Of a stretch of 64,000 nt of DNA, positions 25,164-34,759 are shown piece after piece. The notes under the pieces are model-generated. The model did not search any database. It had not been told where the DNA came from and saw nothing but the letters and a program-made list of their open reading frames with translations. The DNA lies in assembly GCA_047639475.1 (NCBI GenBank), contig JBLIOD010000008.1, positions 1 through 64,000 of the forward strand, in the 5' to 3' direction. Made by a program: the position numbers and the translations under genes. The first letter of the stretch is position 1. Each line of letters opens with the position of its first letter. This DNA comes from JAAELZ01 sp047639475. GTDB taxonomy: Bacteria; Pseudomonadota; Gammaproteobacteria; Arenicellales; Poriferihabitantaceae.

Positions 25164-28100
25164 CTAATTCCTTTTGTTAGGAATGTTGCTGAGGCGCGCC
25201 AGGATATTTTTCAGTGCTGCGGGGTCGACTGGCTTGGCCAAGAAGAAGTGGCCGGCATCACGCGCGGCGGTTTTGATGTTTGAGTCTTGCTCAGCGGTAA
25301 CTAAAATACCCGAAGCGTGACTATCTTGCTCACCAAGTAAGCTCAAGAAATCTAATCCTGTCTGCTCTCCGTCTAAGCGATAGTCTGCCATTACAACGTC
25401 AATGCTTTGCGTGCGATAGGCATTGAGTGCTTCGTCAAAGGTTAGACAGCCTATCGCGTCGCAATGCCAAGAATTGAGTAGTGCTTGAGTGGCTTGCAAC
25501 ACCTGTGGTGAGTTCTCTAGATATAATACCCGCAAGTCTTCAAGCTTGTTTGAGGGCATCCAATTACTGCGCGCTGGGCGCGCGATTTTGGTACCTGATA
25601 CGCGCGGCAAATACACACAAAAAGTACTGCCCACACCGGCTTTAGAACGCACGGTTATTTTATGGTCGAGAATTTCACTCACCCGTTTGGTAATGGCCAA
25701 ACCCAAACCTAAGCCTTGGTCAGCTTGGTTGTTTGCGGTAGGATTAAGCCGGTGAAATTCGTTGAAGATGACTTCGGTATCGGCCTCTTCAATGCCGATG
25801 CCCGTGTCGATAACTTGCACCAATAATCGATCTTGCTGTCGTCGCACGCCAACTAAAACGCAGCCTTCGTGCGTATATCGGATCGCATTGGAGATAAGGT
25901 TTTGCAGTACCGATCGCAGCAAGGCGCGATCTGACTCTACACTGGCATTGGTTTTAACGCAGCGCAATCGAATGTTTTTGTTGTGCGCAATGGGCGCCAT
26001 TTCCACTTGCAATTCGTCTAATAACTCCCCCACGTTAAATTGGGTAATCTCAGGTGTCAGAGAACCGGTGTCTAACTTGGAGATGTCTAATAAAGCTCGC
26101 AGTAATTGATCAGCACTGACCAAAGAACTGTCTATGTTGTTGAGCATAGATTGAATTTTTTCTCGCTCATCCATAGGGCTTTCTAGCATGCTATGAGTAA
26201 ACAACCGTGCAGCATTAATGGGTTGTAGTAGGTCATGACTTGCGGCGGCCAAGAATCGGGTTTTACTGATGGTTACCTCATTCAGTTTCTCTGATAAAGC
26301 CAAACTGGTGGCGTTCTCAGTAACCAATTGATCGTTGAGCTTTTTTAAATCTTGGGTCCGTTCATGCACGCGCTCTTCCAGGTCTTCATTGGTTCGTTTG
26401 AGTACATTTTCTGCTAATACATTTTGCGTGATATTTTGGTAAATAGAAAAGTAGCCCTCTACATGGCCTAACTCAGTTATTTGCGGAATGTAATTTACTT
26501 GATAATGCTCAGTAGCGGCCTCGGGGGATTTTTTAAGTTTGGCGGTAAATTGTACTGATTTACCCTTTAGTGCTTTAGTGATGTTTCGTTGGCAGAGGGT
26601 TTGCGAGGCTGGCTCAAGCAAGGGAACAATGCTTTGGGCGTCACCTAAATCGGTTTCCGACTTTAAGAATTGAGTGTAGGCTTTGTTAGAGAACAAGGCA
26701 TTTCCTTGGTCATCAACAAAGCTCAACATCAAGGGTAAATTGTTGGTGTATAGCCGAATTTTCTGCTCACTGGCTCGCAAAGCCTGCTCTATCCGTTTTT
26801 GTTCGGTAATGTCGGTGTAACTGGTGACGTAGCCGCCGCTTGGAATGGGATTGCCGTCTACTTGAATACAGGTTTCATCAGAATACCATGCTTCAGAGGT
26901 GTGGCTTTCACCTGACTGATAGCAGTTTAACTGTTCTTCTATCAGCGCATGCATGTCGAGTGTGTCTTTACTTAAATTAGCATCAATATGCTTAAATAAT
27001 TGATCGATGGGTGTGCCTACTTGCAGTAACTTATTAGGGTAGTCAAATAGGTCTTTGAATCGAGTATTCCATGCGACTAACTTAAGGTCTTTATCAACGA
27101 CACTGATGCCTTGTCGAATATTTTCAAAGCTGGCGTTGAGTATTTCTTGGTTGAACTGCAACGCCTGCGTGGTCTCATCCATCATCAGGAATAGATCTTC
27201 CGCGGTGACATTCTCACCTAGCAACTGAGTGGCAATGATATGACTGGCTGATGAAGCGCCGATAACACTGGCAACGTTTTTTTCTATTTCTTCAATAATG
27301 CCGCGATCGATCAGCATGTCATCGGTTAATTGCTTGTCGCGCTTTTGTTCTATCTTAAGAAAAAGTGCCGAGGCATCCTGAGAGCCCAGTATGCTTTCTG
27401 TTAATTCTTTGGCAGTGGCAACAGTGGCCAGTTGATGACTAATGTCTCTGCCGACCAAGCCATGGTGTTGCGGCGTTTGGCGCATGAACAAGCTGGCTTG
27501 TATTTTATCCAAAAAGCTGGGTTCAAATTTTATGGAAACCAATACCAGTGCGAGGGAGTTAAAAACCAAACTCCAAATAACGCCGTGAGACAAAGGCGAC
27601 AAATCACCTAAATTAAATAGATGTTGAGGGTGTATCCAAGAGCCAGCGCCAAACAATTGATTGAGTGTTTGCTCGCCGATAAAGTTCGGCATTAACAAGC
27701 AATACAACCAAATGGTAAAACCAACCAGCAAGCCAATCACGGCGCCGCGTTGGTTGGCGCGTTGCCAAAATAGCGCCGCAACCATTGCCGGCGCCAATTG
27801 GATCATCGCAGCAAACGACAATAAGCCCATATTGGCCAAGTCTTGGTCGTTGCTAGAGAGGCGATAAAAACCGTATGAAGCAATCATTAACACCATGATG
27901 GTCACTCGCCTTATACGTAAAATAATTTGAGTTAGGTTCGGGTGTGTCAGTAACTCTAGATGCTTAATACGAAACAACATCGGCATCACAATATCATTAC
28001 AGATCATGGTGCTTAAGCTTATTGAGCCCACAATTACCATACCAGTGGCTGCAGACAGACCGCCTATGAAAGCAAAGGTTGACAGCGCATAGCTTTCGGC

Positions 28101-29072
28101 TTGCAATGGCAAATTGAGAACGAATAAATCGGGGTGGGCGTTAGGCCCTAATAAGCTCACGCCTGCCATCGATATAGGCACGGCCACTAAACTGATGATA
28201 AGCAAATACAAAGGTAACAGCCAACGCGCAGTCCCCATGTCTTCTGCGCTATCCGTTTCCACCACGGTCACTTGGAATTGACGAGGCAATAAAATGATAG
28301 CGCCCATGCTAAGCACCAGCTTCACCATGAAATCAATATTCGAAGCCGTTTCTGGTCTCGACGTCAGTGCAAATGGAATTTGACTGATCTGTTCCCAATT
28401 CATGTTGGTCAGCAGCAAACTGCCTGCGAAAAAGGCCACGAATAGAATCGCCACTAATTTCACTATGGATTCAAAAGCGATGGCGTGAATCATGCCGCGA
28501 TGGTGCTCTGTGGCGCTTAAATGGCGAGTGCCAAATAAAATGGAGAAGATGGCCAACAAAATTGCACCGTAAAATGCGGTGTCAGATAATGTGCTGGTCG
28601 TCGACAGATTGAGCTCGATAGAGGGGTTAGTCAGTGCATGAAAAGACATCGAGATGGCTTGCAATTGCAAAGAAATATAAGGCAGGGAGCCTATCGCTGC
28701 GATACTCGTGACTACAATTGCGACATTCTTACTTTTACCAAATCGTGAAGAAATAAAGTCTGATACCGAGGTAATGTTTTGTTGTTTGCTGATGACGATG
28801 ATTCGGCTAAGCAGACGATGACCGAACAGGAACAAAATAATAGGGCCAAGGTAGATGGCGAAGAAATCCCAACCAATTCTTGTGGCGGTGCCGACTGCGC
28901 CAAAGAATGTCCATGAAGAGCAATAAACCGCGAGAGAAAGGCTATATACCACCGCTTTGTTCTTTAAGAATAGGCGGTTACGGTTTTTGTCTCCTTGGTA
29001 GGCGATGTAGAACAGGCTGCATACATAGGCGAAGCCTATTAGTGCAATGAGTTCAATTGGAATGGCGTGCAT
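25164..29072 (-). CDS. Hybrid histidine kinase with sodium:solute symporter sensor (CrbS/MxtR-like)
   Basis: 1302 residues. An SLC5-type symporter module with about 13 helices (1-500; e.g. YSLSLAVYCSSWTFFGAVG) is followed by two PAS domains (about 640-740 and 770-880; NIRQGISVVDKDLKLVAWN and VTSYTDITEQKRIEQ), a coiled coil, HisKA with phospho-His in AAASHDLLQPINAAR, HATPase (GTGIGIEEADTEV is written TGIGIEEADTEV; GLGLGLAITKRVSEI), and a C-terminal receiver with Asp in VVMADYRLDGEQTG. This architecture matches CrbS/MxtR, which with CrbR/ErdR controls acs. The symporter may sense or carry acetate; that is inferred. Confidence 0.9.
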   Translation of the reverse strand: MHAIPIELIALIGFAYVCSLFYIAYQGDKNRNRLFLKNKAVVYSLSLAVYCSSWTFFGAVGTATRIGWDFFAIYLGPIILFLFGHRLLSRIIVISKQQNITSVSDFISSRFGKSKNVAIVVTSIAAIGSLPYISLQLQAISMSFHALTNPSIELNLSTTSTLSDTAFYGAILLAIFSILFGTRHLSATEHHRGMIHAIAFESIVKLVAILFVAFFAGSLLLTNMNWEQISQIPFALTSRPETASNIDFMVKLVLSMGAIILLPRQFQVTVVETDSAEDMGTARWLLPLYLLIISLVAVPISMAGVSLLGPNAHPDLFVLNLPLQAESYALSTFAFIGGLSAATGMVIVGSISLSTMICNDIVMPMLFRIKHLELLTHPNLTQIILRIRRVTIMVLMIASYGFYRLSSNDQDLANMGLLSFAAMIQLAPAMVAALFWQRANQRGAVIGLLVGFTIWLYCLLMPNFIGEQTLNQLFGAGSWIHPQHLFNLGDLSPLSHGVIWSLVFNSLALVLVSIKFEPSFLDKIQASLFMRQTPQHHGLVGRDISHQLATVATAKELTESILGSQDASALFLKIEQKRDKQLTDDMLIDRGIIEEIEKNVASVIGASSASHIIATQLLGENVTAEDLFLMMDETTQALQFNQEILNASFENIRQGISVVDKDLKLVAWNTRFKDLFDYPNKLLQVGTPIDQLFKHIDANLSKDTLDMHALIEEQLNCYQSGESHTSEAWYSDETCIQVDGNPIPSGGYVTSYTDITEQKRIEQALRASEQKIRLYTNNLPLMLSFVDDQGNALFSNKAYTQFLKSETDLGDAQSIVPLLEPASQTLCQRNITKALKGKSVQFTAKLKKSPEAATEHYQVNYIPQITELGHVEGYFSIYQNITQNVLAENVLKRTNEDLEERVHERTQDLKKLNDQLVTENATSLALSEKLNEVTISKTRFLAAASHDLLQPINAARLFTHSMLESPMDEREKIQSMLNNIDSSLVSADQLLRALLDISKLDTGSLTPEITQFNVGELLDELQVEMAPIAHNKNIRLRCVKTNASVESDRALLRSVLQNLISNAIRYTHEGCVLVGVRRQQDRLLVQVIDTGIGIEEADTEVIFNEFHRLNPTANNQADQGLGLGLAITKRVSEILDHKITVRSKAGVGSTFCVYLPRVSGTKIARPARSNWMPSNKLEDLRVLYLENSPQVLQATQALLNSWHCDAIGCLTFDEALNAYRTQSIDVVMADYRLDGEQTGLDFLSLLGEQDSHASGILVTAEQDSNIKTAARDAGHFFLAKPVDPAALKNILARLSNIPNKRN

Positions 29073-29270
29073 ACAATAAAGAGATAATGTGGCTGGTTAC
29101 ATTATAGGCGAAATTTTAGAAGCCACTAAGCATCGTTTTCACGCAGGAAATAACATGATACTCATCGTTTTAATCTAAACGGTTTAACAAGCAGTGTCAT
29201 CCACAGCTTGCCCTACACGTTCACTAGCGTTTAATCTTCAAGGTATTATATAAATAAGAGCGAACAAGAA

Positions 29271-30365
29271 ATGACTTCCAACAAAATGCATGCTGTACTG
29301 TTAACAGGCCACGGCGGGTTTGAGAAACTCGAATACCGAACTGATGTCGCTATTCCAGCGCCTAAAGCTAATGAAGTTCTAATCAACGTTAAAGCTGCCG
29401 GTGTTAATAACACCGATATTAATACCCGTACTGCATGGTATTCAAAGTCTGTAACGACAGGGACTGAAGTGGGCGGAGAGGCAGGCTTTGTCAGTGCGGA
29501 TGATGACGACGGCAGCTGGTCGGGCACGCCTTTGAGTTTTCCGCGTATCCAAGGAGCGGATTGCTGCGGCACCATTGTGGCGGTCGGTGCTGATGTTGAT
29601 TCAAGCCGTATCGGCCAACGCGTGCTGGTCAGTAGCATGCAAGATGACAAACACACAGACCTCGCCTTCTACACTACTACTATGGGCTCTGAATTTGACG
29701 GCGGCTTTGCTCAATACTGCTCCGCAGCGAGCGAAGAGACTCACGCGGTAGAGTGTGATTGGAGTGACGCCGAATTGGCTTCTATTCCCTGCGCTTATTC
29801 CACCGCAGAAAATTTATTGCACCGAGTTAAACTGGGCGTAGAGACAGTATTGATCACCGGTGCCTCTGGGGGAGTGGGATCGGCAGCGGTGCAGTTGGCC
29901 AAGCGTAGAGGTGCCAAAGTGATTGCGGTGGCAAGCTCTACTAAATTTGATGAAGTTAAAGCCATTGGGGCTGATCGTGTGATCGACAGAAACGCTGATT
30001 TAGCTGCCGAACTCGGTCATGAAAGTGTTGATGTGGTTGTTGATCTTATTGCCGGCCCGACGTGGCCTAAATTGTTAGAAATACTCAAAAGAGGCGGGCG
30101 CTATGCAACCGCAGGTGCCATTGCTGGTCCTATTGTAGAGTTAGATGTACGCACTTTATATTTAAAAGATTTGAGCCTTATTGGCTGTACTTACCAAGAG
30201 CGAGTGGTCTTTGAAAACCTAATATCTTATATTGAGAGAGGAGAAATTCGCCCCTTGGTTGCAAAAACTTACCCGCTTAAAGATATCACTGTGGCCCAAA
30301 AAGATTTTTTAGCCAAGCGGTTTACTGGTAAGTTAGTGCTGATTCCCCCTTCGGTAGAAGTGTAA
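29271..30365 (+). CDS. Zinc-type alcohol dehydrogenase / quinone oxidoreductase (MDR family)
   Basis: 364 residues. Catalytic GroES-like domain (GHGGFEKLEYRTDVAIPAPK, AAGVNNTDINTRTAWYSK, IQGADCCGTIVAVG) then an NADPH-binding Rossmann domain with TGASGGVGSAAVQLAKRRG. The layout fits quinone oxidoreductase-like members of the medium-chain dehydrogenase superfamily; the structural-zinc cysteine lobe is absent. Its TAA stop overlaps the ATG of the next gene (TAATG), so the two are translationally coupled and probably act on one substrate. The start follows a weak purine-rich site (AGAGCG). Confidence 0.88.
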   Translation: MTSNKMHAVLLTGHGGFEKLEYRTDVAIPAPKANEVLINVKAAGVNNTDINTRTAWYSKSVTTGTEVGGEAGFVSADDDDGSWSGTPLSFPRIQGADCCGTIVAVGADVDSSRIGQRVLVSSMQDDKHTDLAFYTTTMGSEFDGGFAQYCSAASEETHAVECDWSDAELASIPCAYSTAENLLHRVKLGVETVLITGASGGVGSAAVQLAKRRGAKVIAVASSTKFDEVKAIGADRVIDRNADLAAELGHESVDVVVDLIAGPTWPKLLEILKRGGRYATAGAIAGPIVELDVRTLYLKDLSLIGCTYQERVVFENLISYIERGEIRPLVAKTYPLKDITVAQKDFLAKRFTGKLVLIPPSVEV

Positions 30366-31486
30366 TGAAAATCGTCGCTATTGATGTGTATCAAGTCGAT
30401 TTACCCTATTCAGGCGGCACATATGTGCTATCTGGTGGTCGTGAATATCAAAGTTTCGACGCTACCATCGTTCGTGTGACAACGCAGTGTGGAATTCAAG
30501 GTTTCGGTGAATCAACGCCATTCGGTCCTAACTATATAGCGGCGCACGCATTGGGAGTACGTGCGGGTATCAACGAAATCGCGCCACAGTTATTGGGTAA
30601 AGATCCTCGGTTATGTGATCGGTTAAACGACACCATGAATCAAGCTTTACTCGGCCATTTGCATGCCAAAGCTCCCTTAGATGTTGCCTGCTGGGATATC
30701 TTTGGTAAGTCAGTTGATTTGCCTGTTTGCCAGTTACTAGGCGGCAGCACGGGTGAACGATTACCAGTTATTTCATCAATCTATGCAGGTACGCCAGATG
30801 ATATGCGTGCGCGAGTGCACGCCCATCGTGAACAAGGCTATTTAGGTCATTCCGTTAAAATCGGGGCTAGCGAATTAGAGGGCGGCCCGAAGTTAGACAC
30901 AGAACGGGTTAAAGCGGCTTTGGCTGATGCGGTTGCCGGGGAATATTTTATTGTCGACGCCAACGGTGGTTTGAGCGTTGAGCATGCGATGCGGGTGCTT
31001 AAGCTGTTGCCCGCAAACCTTGATTTTGTACTAGAGGCGCCTTGCTCAAGTTATAGCGAGCACCAGCGCTTACATCAAATAGCCGCCGTGCCGTTGATCG
31101 TCGACGAACTGGCGACGGATGATGTTAGTATCGCTCGAATTATCGCCGACAGAAGTGCTGAGGGAATTGGTTTAAAAATATCCAAAGCAGGCGGATTGAC
31201 CCAAGGGAAGAGGCAACGTGATATGTGTATTGCTGCGGGCCTTACCATGAGCGTGCAAGACACGGTGGGTTCTGAAATTGCGTTTGCGGGTGTTTTACAT
31301 CTTGGACAAACAGTGCCGAATAAAAACTTACGCTGCGTGCTCGACACCAGAGACATGGTTAGCCTGTGCACCGCAGAACTGGATGCGCCTATGCAGCAGG
31401 GCGGCGTGATTGCGCCTGACACGCCGGGGTTGGGTGTGATTCCCAATATGTCAGTGCTGGGTGATCCGGTCGCGCATTTTAGCTAA
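30365..31486 (+). CDS. Enolase-superfamily enzyme (mandelate racemase/muconate lactonizing type)
   Basis: 373 residues. Capping domain then TIM barrel. Catalytic pattern: Lys in GHSVKIGAS, metal Asp in YFIVDANGG, Glu in DFVLEAPC, Asp/Glu in PLIVDELATDD, and Lys in GIGLKISKAGG. The opening VDLPYSGGTYVLSGG and the HSVKIG catalytic strand resemble hydroxyproline-betaine epimerases and cis-3-hydroxyproline dehydratases of this superfamily, so a proline-derived substrate is a reasonable guess. Coupled to the upstream dehydrogenase. Confidence 0.85.
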   Translation: MKIVAIDVYQVDLPYSGGTYVLSGGREYQSFDATIVRVTTQCGIQGFGESTPFGPNYIAAHALGVRAGINEIAPQLLGKDPRLCDRLNDTMNQALLGHLHAKAPLDVACWDIFGKSVDLPVCQLLGGSTGERLPVISSIYAGTPDDMRARVHAHREQGYLGHSVKIGASELEGGPKLDTERVKAALADAVAGEYFIVDANGGLSVEHAMRVLKLLPANLDFVLEAPCSSYSEHQRLHQIAAVPLIVDELATDDVSIARIIADRSAEGIGLKISKAGGLTQGKRQRDMCIAAGLTMSVQDTVGSEIAFAGVLHLGQTVPNKNLRCVLDTRDMVSLCTAELDAPMQQGGVIAPDTPGLGVIPNMSVLGDPVAHFS

Positions 31487-31503
31487 GCAGCTCGCTTATC
31501 ATA

Positions 31504-32607
31504 ATGACCGATTCGCTATCGCTCAAACAAGCGCGAAAGCTGGTATTGCATAGCCAAGCGCTGTCGCCCGGTTCGATTAAAGGGCCTGCGCTCTTGGCGA
31601 CTCAAAATGCAATCGAGCATCTGGGCTATATTCAAAAGGATACTATTTCGGTGGTCGAGAGAGCGCATCATCACACTTTGTGGAATCGTAATACTCGTTA
31701 TAAAACTTCACACTTAGATCAATTGCTAAGTAATTAAACCGTCTTCGAATACTGGTCGCATGCCGCAGCATATTTGCCCATCAAGCAATTCCGTTACACT
31801 TTGCCTCGCAAACGCGCCATCAAATCAGGCGCAGTCGATCATTGGTATGAGTGTGACTTAAAGCGCATGGCCAGGGTGCTGGAAAGGGTTCGGCAAGAAG
31901 GCCCTTTAATGGCGAAAGATTTTGACAAGGGCACTAAACAAACTGCGGTTTGGGGAAGCAAACCGGCCAAGCAAGCGTTGGAGTATTTGTTTATGCAGGG
32001 GGATCTGATGATTCAAAAACGCAGCCAGTTTCACAAGGTATATGACCTAACAGAGCGCGTTATATCGAGTGACACGGATACCGCGCACCCCTCAACAGAT
32101 GAATACTACCGCTTCCTGATAATTCAGTTTTTAAAGGCCAATGGGCTGGGCCAAGAAGCAGATATGGTTTACTTGCTCAAGAATATGCGCGGCAAGCTTA
32201 AACCAGTCTTGAATACCTTGTGCGAAGAACAGCTGATTAAAATCGTTGAGGTGGCAGATCAGCATTACTATGGGCTCAGCGAGTGTTTGTCACTGTTAGC
32301 CAAACCACTCAACCGTAATCGCGTGAAAATTTTATCGCCGTTTGATAACCTGTTGATACAGCGTAAACGAATGCAGCAATTATTCAATTTCGACTATCAA
32401 ATAGAATGTTATGTCCCCGAGACAAAACGCCAATATGGTTACTTTTGTTTGCCCCTTCTATGGGAAGGTGAACTGATGGGTCGAATGGACTGTAAAGCCG
32501 ACCGTAAAACTAAGACATTGAAGCTTCATAGTTTAAGCGTCGAAAAGCCGATCAAAGACCAACAGAAATTTACCGCAGGCTTTGCCAAAGAGCTATTTGC
32601 AGGGTAA
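31504..32607 (+). pseudogene. AlkX/YcaQ-like DNA glycosylase, broken by an in-frame stop
   Basis: The frame reads as one protein of the YcaQ/AlkX (winged-helix, DUF1006) family, which unhooks DNA interstrand crosslinks. The N-part has LGYIQKDTISVVERAHHHTL, containing the catalytic QxD motif (QKD). A TAA at 31735-31737 falls between QLLSN and TVFEYWSHAAAYLP, a block that continues without a gap in relatives. The rest (KIEC-type C-terminal barrel ending FTAGFAKELFAG) is intact and in the same frame. One nonsense change, so recent decay or a sequencing error. The stop leaves a 77-residue fragment that cannot fold fully. Confidence 0.85.
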
Positions 32608-32944
32608 TTTTTCGATTGTATAAATGCAAATCAGTGAGGTTCTCTCCGACCAATTCGCCTTTAGCATTGTGCCAAGGGCCATTGCCAATGCGGTCGCGAG
32701 CGCTGACACCTCGTTTGTCTTCTGCTTCAGTGCTCAAATAGGCTTTCCAATTTTTGTCGCCGGCGCCAACAGCGGTTGCCAAAGAAGAACAATGTGCATC
32801 TGCTCCAGTTAATCCACCTAGATCGGCGCCATTTCCTAACCCTGCACTGGTGATGAAAAAGCTCATATCATTGTAAGCTGTATGTCCGGTGTTAAACCCC
32901 AGTAACGCTGCGGTAAAAAATGCACTCAAAATGATCTTTTTCAT
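32570..32944 (-). pseudogene. Secreted lectin-like protein, 3'-truncated
   Basis: Signal peptide (IILSAFFTAALLGFNTGHTA) followed by MSFFITSAGLGNGADLGG and LTGADAHCSSLATAVGAGDK, the typical start of a widespread bacterial secreted lectin-like family, through ARDRIGNGPWHNAKGELVGE. Family members run on for roughly another 60-90 residues; here similarity stops after NLTDLH and the last ~19 codons are the antisense of the AlkX-like gene's 3' end (overlap 32570-32607). The 3' part seems to have been deleted. Confidence 0.75.
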
Positions 32945-33065
32945 GATTATTCCTCGCTTAATTTAGTAACACTCACTTTGACGCAAATAACGTCAAAAGT
33001 TTAGTGACAGGGTTTAACTCCTTAGTATGTTCACAGTTCTAGCAACATCGTTTCACCAAGCAATG

Positions 33066-33953
33066 TTATTTGCGTTGCATTTGTGCTTCTCGAAAGAAGA
33101 TGTATAAGCCACTTAAAATGATAATCAGGCCGCCGACATAAACCCATATGTCGGGTAAATTACCGAAGAAAATTAATCCTGACAGTGTTGTCCATATTAA
33201 GGTGGTATAGCTCAAAGGTGAAACTACTGAAGCAGGTGCAATACTAAAAGCCCGTATAAAGCATAAATGGCCAACCGCTCCCGCGAAACCGAGGACGATA
33301 AATAGTAACCAATGAATGGGTTTAACGCTTGTCCACAACACGGGTAGTAACAGAGTTGTGACGAGCGTTCCTACTAAGCCGGTATAAAATAGTGACGTCA
33401 TCGGCCCATCAAACACCCTCACTTTTCGGGTGGCAATTTGATAAAACGCGTGACTGGTAGCAGCAGCTAACAAAAATACCATGCCTGAATTGAAACTGAC
33501 CGTTCCTGGTCTCATGATAATGACTGCGCCCAATAAACCCATCGCAACACCTACCCATCTTCGAAAACCCACTGTCTCACCTAATAATGGGATCGCCAAC
33601 ACGGTTACCAAAATTGGTGAAAGAAACATGATGGTAGAAGCGGTTGCCAGCTGAATTTGATGAATCCCTGAAAAAAATAAAGCAGTCGTAATTAGCATCG
33701 TAAAAGACCTTAACAATTGCAGTTGCCAATTTTTACTGCGTACTCTCGATTTTACTTGCGACCCCATCATCAGTAATACAAATACGACGTGAAAAAAGAA
33801 CCGCCCCCAAACCACTTGAACTACCGGATAGTACTGCATTAAATACTTGGCAGCGGTATCCAACGCGACGAACCAGAACATCGCAAAAAGCATCCAGGCT
33901 ATGCCCGCAGGGATGTTCTCTGCCATATTGACGGTGTAATCAGAAGAGCGCAT
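33066..33953 (-). CDS. DMT-superfamily transporter (EamA type)
   Basis: 295 residues with ten predicted helices in two EamA repeats (e.g. GIAWMLFAMFWFVALDTAAKY and SFNSGMVFLLAAATSHAFYQ). Family members are drug/metabolite exporters. It is the last gene of a three-gene minus-strand operon after the M24-like and nitrilase-like genes (spacings 9-11 bases), which suggests transport of their substrate or product. Confidence 0.9.
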   Translation of the reverse strand: MRSSDYTVNMAENIPAGIAWMLFAMFWFVALDTAAKYLMQYYPVVQVVWGRFFFHVVFVLLMMGSQVKSRVRSKNWQLQLLRSFTMLITTALFFSGIHQIQLATASTIMFLSPILVTVLAIPLLGETVGFRRWVGVAMGLLGAVIIMRPGTVSFNSGMVFLLAAATSHAFYQIATRKVRVFDGPMTSLFYTGLVGTLVTTLLLPVLWTSVKPIHWLLFIVLGFAGAVGHLCFIRAFSIAPASVVSPLSYTTLIWTTLSGLIFFGNLPDIWVYVGGLIIILSGLYIFFREAQMQRK

Positions 33954-33964
33954 TTAGGCTTGCG

Positions 33965-34750
33965 TTAAGATGATTTTAAATCCAGTTGCTCCGCGCCCCG
34001 TAAATAAGGAAGTCGGTTTTGAGCGGTGGTCACTTGGGTTAAATCAAGCTCGGCAATAATCAACTCCTCTTGAGCGCCTGCGCGTGCGGCGTCTGTGCCA
34101 TCGGGCGTCACTATACAGCTGCCGCCGTAATATCGTAGTCCGTTTTCCTCGCCTGCATGATTGGCATATAAGAACCAAACGCCATTTTCAAAAGCTCGCG
34201 TGGGCATCATTTGAGTGGCCACTGAACCCCAGTTTTCGCTTAATGCCGTGGGCACTATTATGACTTGGGCACCTGTTTGCGCGGCGGCGCGAACAGCCTC
34301 TGGGTATTCTGCGTCGTAACAAATGAGTAAAGCACATTTGAACTCACCCAATTGAAATAGCGTGAGTTTTGACCCAGAGTCAAATACATCTTGTTCAAAT
34401 CCGGGCGGGATCATTAGCTTGCGGTGATGGGCGATGTTTTCGCCAGCTTTATCAACGCAGGCAGCTGCATTAAATAACCCGCCGTCATGAGCGCGCTCTG
34501 GATAACCGTAAACGATGGCGCACTGGTACTTAATGGCCAGTGCAGCGATCTGCTGAACATGTTCACCATCTACGGGTTGAGCCAATAGACTCAAAGTGTC
34601 GCCAACATTATATCCCGATAAATAGAGCTCAGGGCATACCAGTAAATCTAGATTATCACGGGCCAGGTTTTTTTCTAATTCCCCGAGGCGTTTGGCCAAA
34701 GACTGGCCAGCGCTTCGGGCTTGAAAAATAGCTGCGCGCATCGTTGTCAT
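33965..34750 (-). CDS. Carbon-nitrogen hydrolase (nitrilase superfamily)
   Basis: 261 residues. The Glu-Lys-Cys triad is visible: Glu in LLVCPELYLSGYN, Lys in AHHRKLMIPPGFE and Cys in CALLICYDAEYPE. It hydrolyses a C-N bond of an amide, carbamoyl or nitrile compound. The length fits stand-alone amidase-type members. Middle gene of an operon with a creatinase-like gene and a DMT transporter. Precise substrate unknown. Confidence 0.9.
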   Translation of the reverse strand: MTTMRAAIFQARSAGQSLAKRLGELEKNLARDNLDLLVCPELYLSGYNVGDTLSLLAQPVDGEHVQQIAALAIKYQCAIVYGYPERAHDGGLFNAAACVDKAGENIAHHRKLMIPPGFEQDVFDSGSKLTLFQLGEFKCALLICYDAEYPEAVRAAAQTGAQVIIVPTALSENWGSVATQMMPTRAFENGVWFLYANHAGEENGLRYYGGSCIVTPDGTDAARAGAQEELIIAELDLTQVTTAQNRLPYLRGAEQLDLKSS

Positions 34751-34759
34751 GTTAACAAC

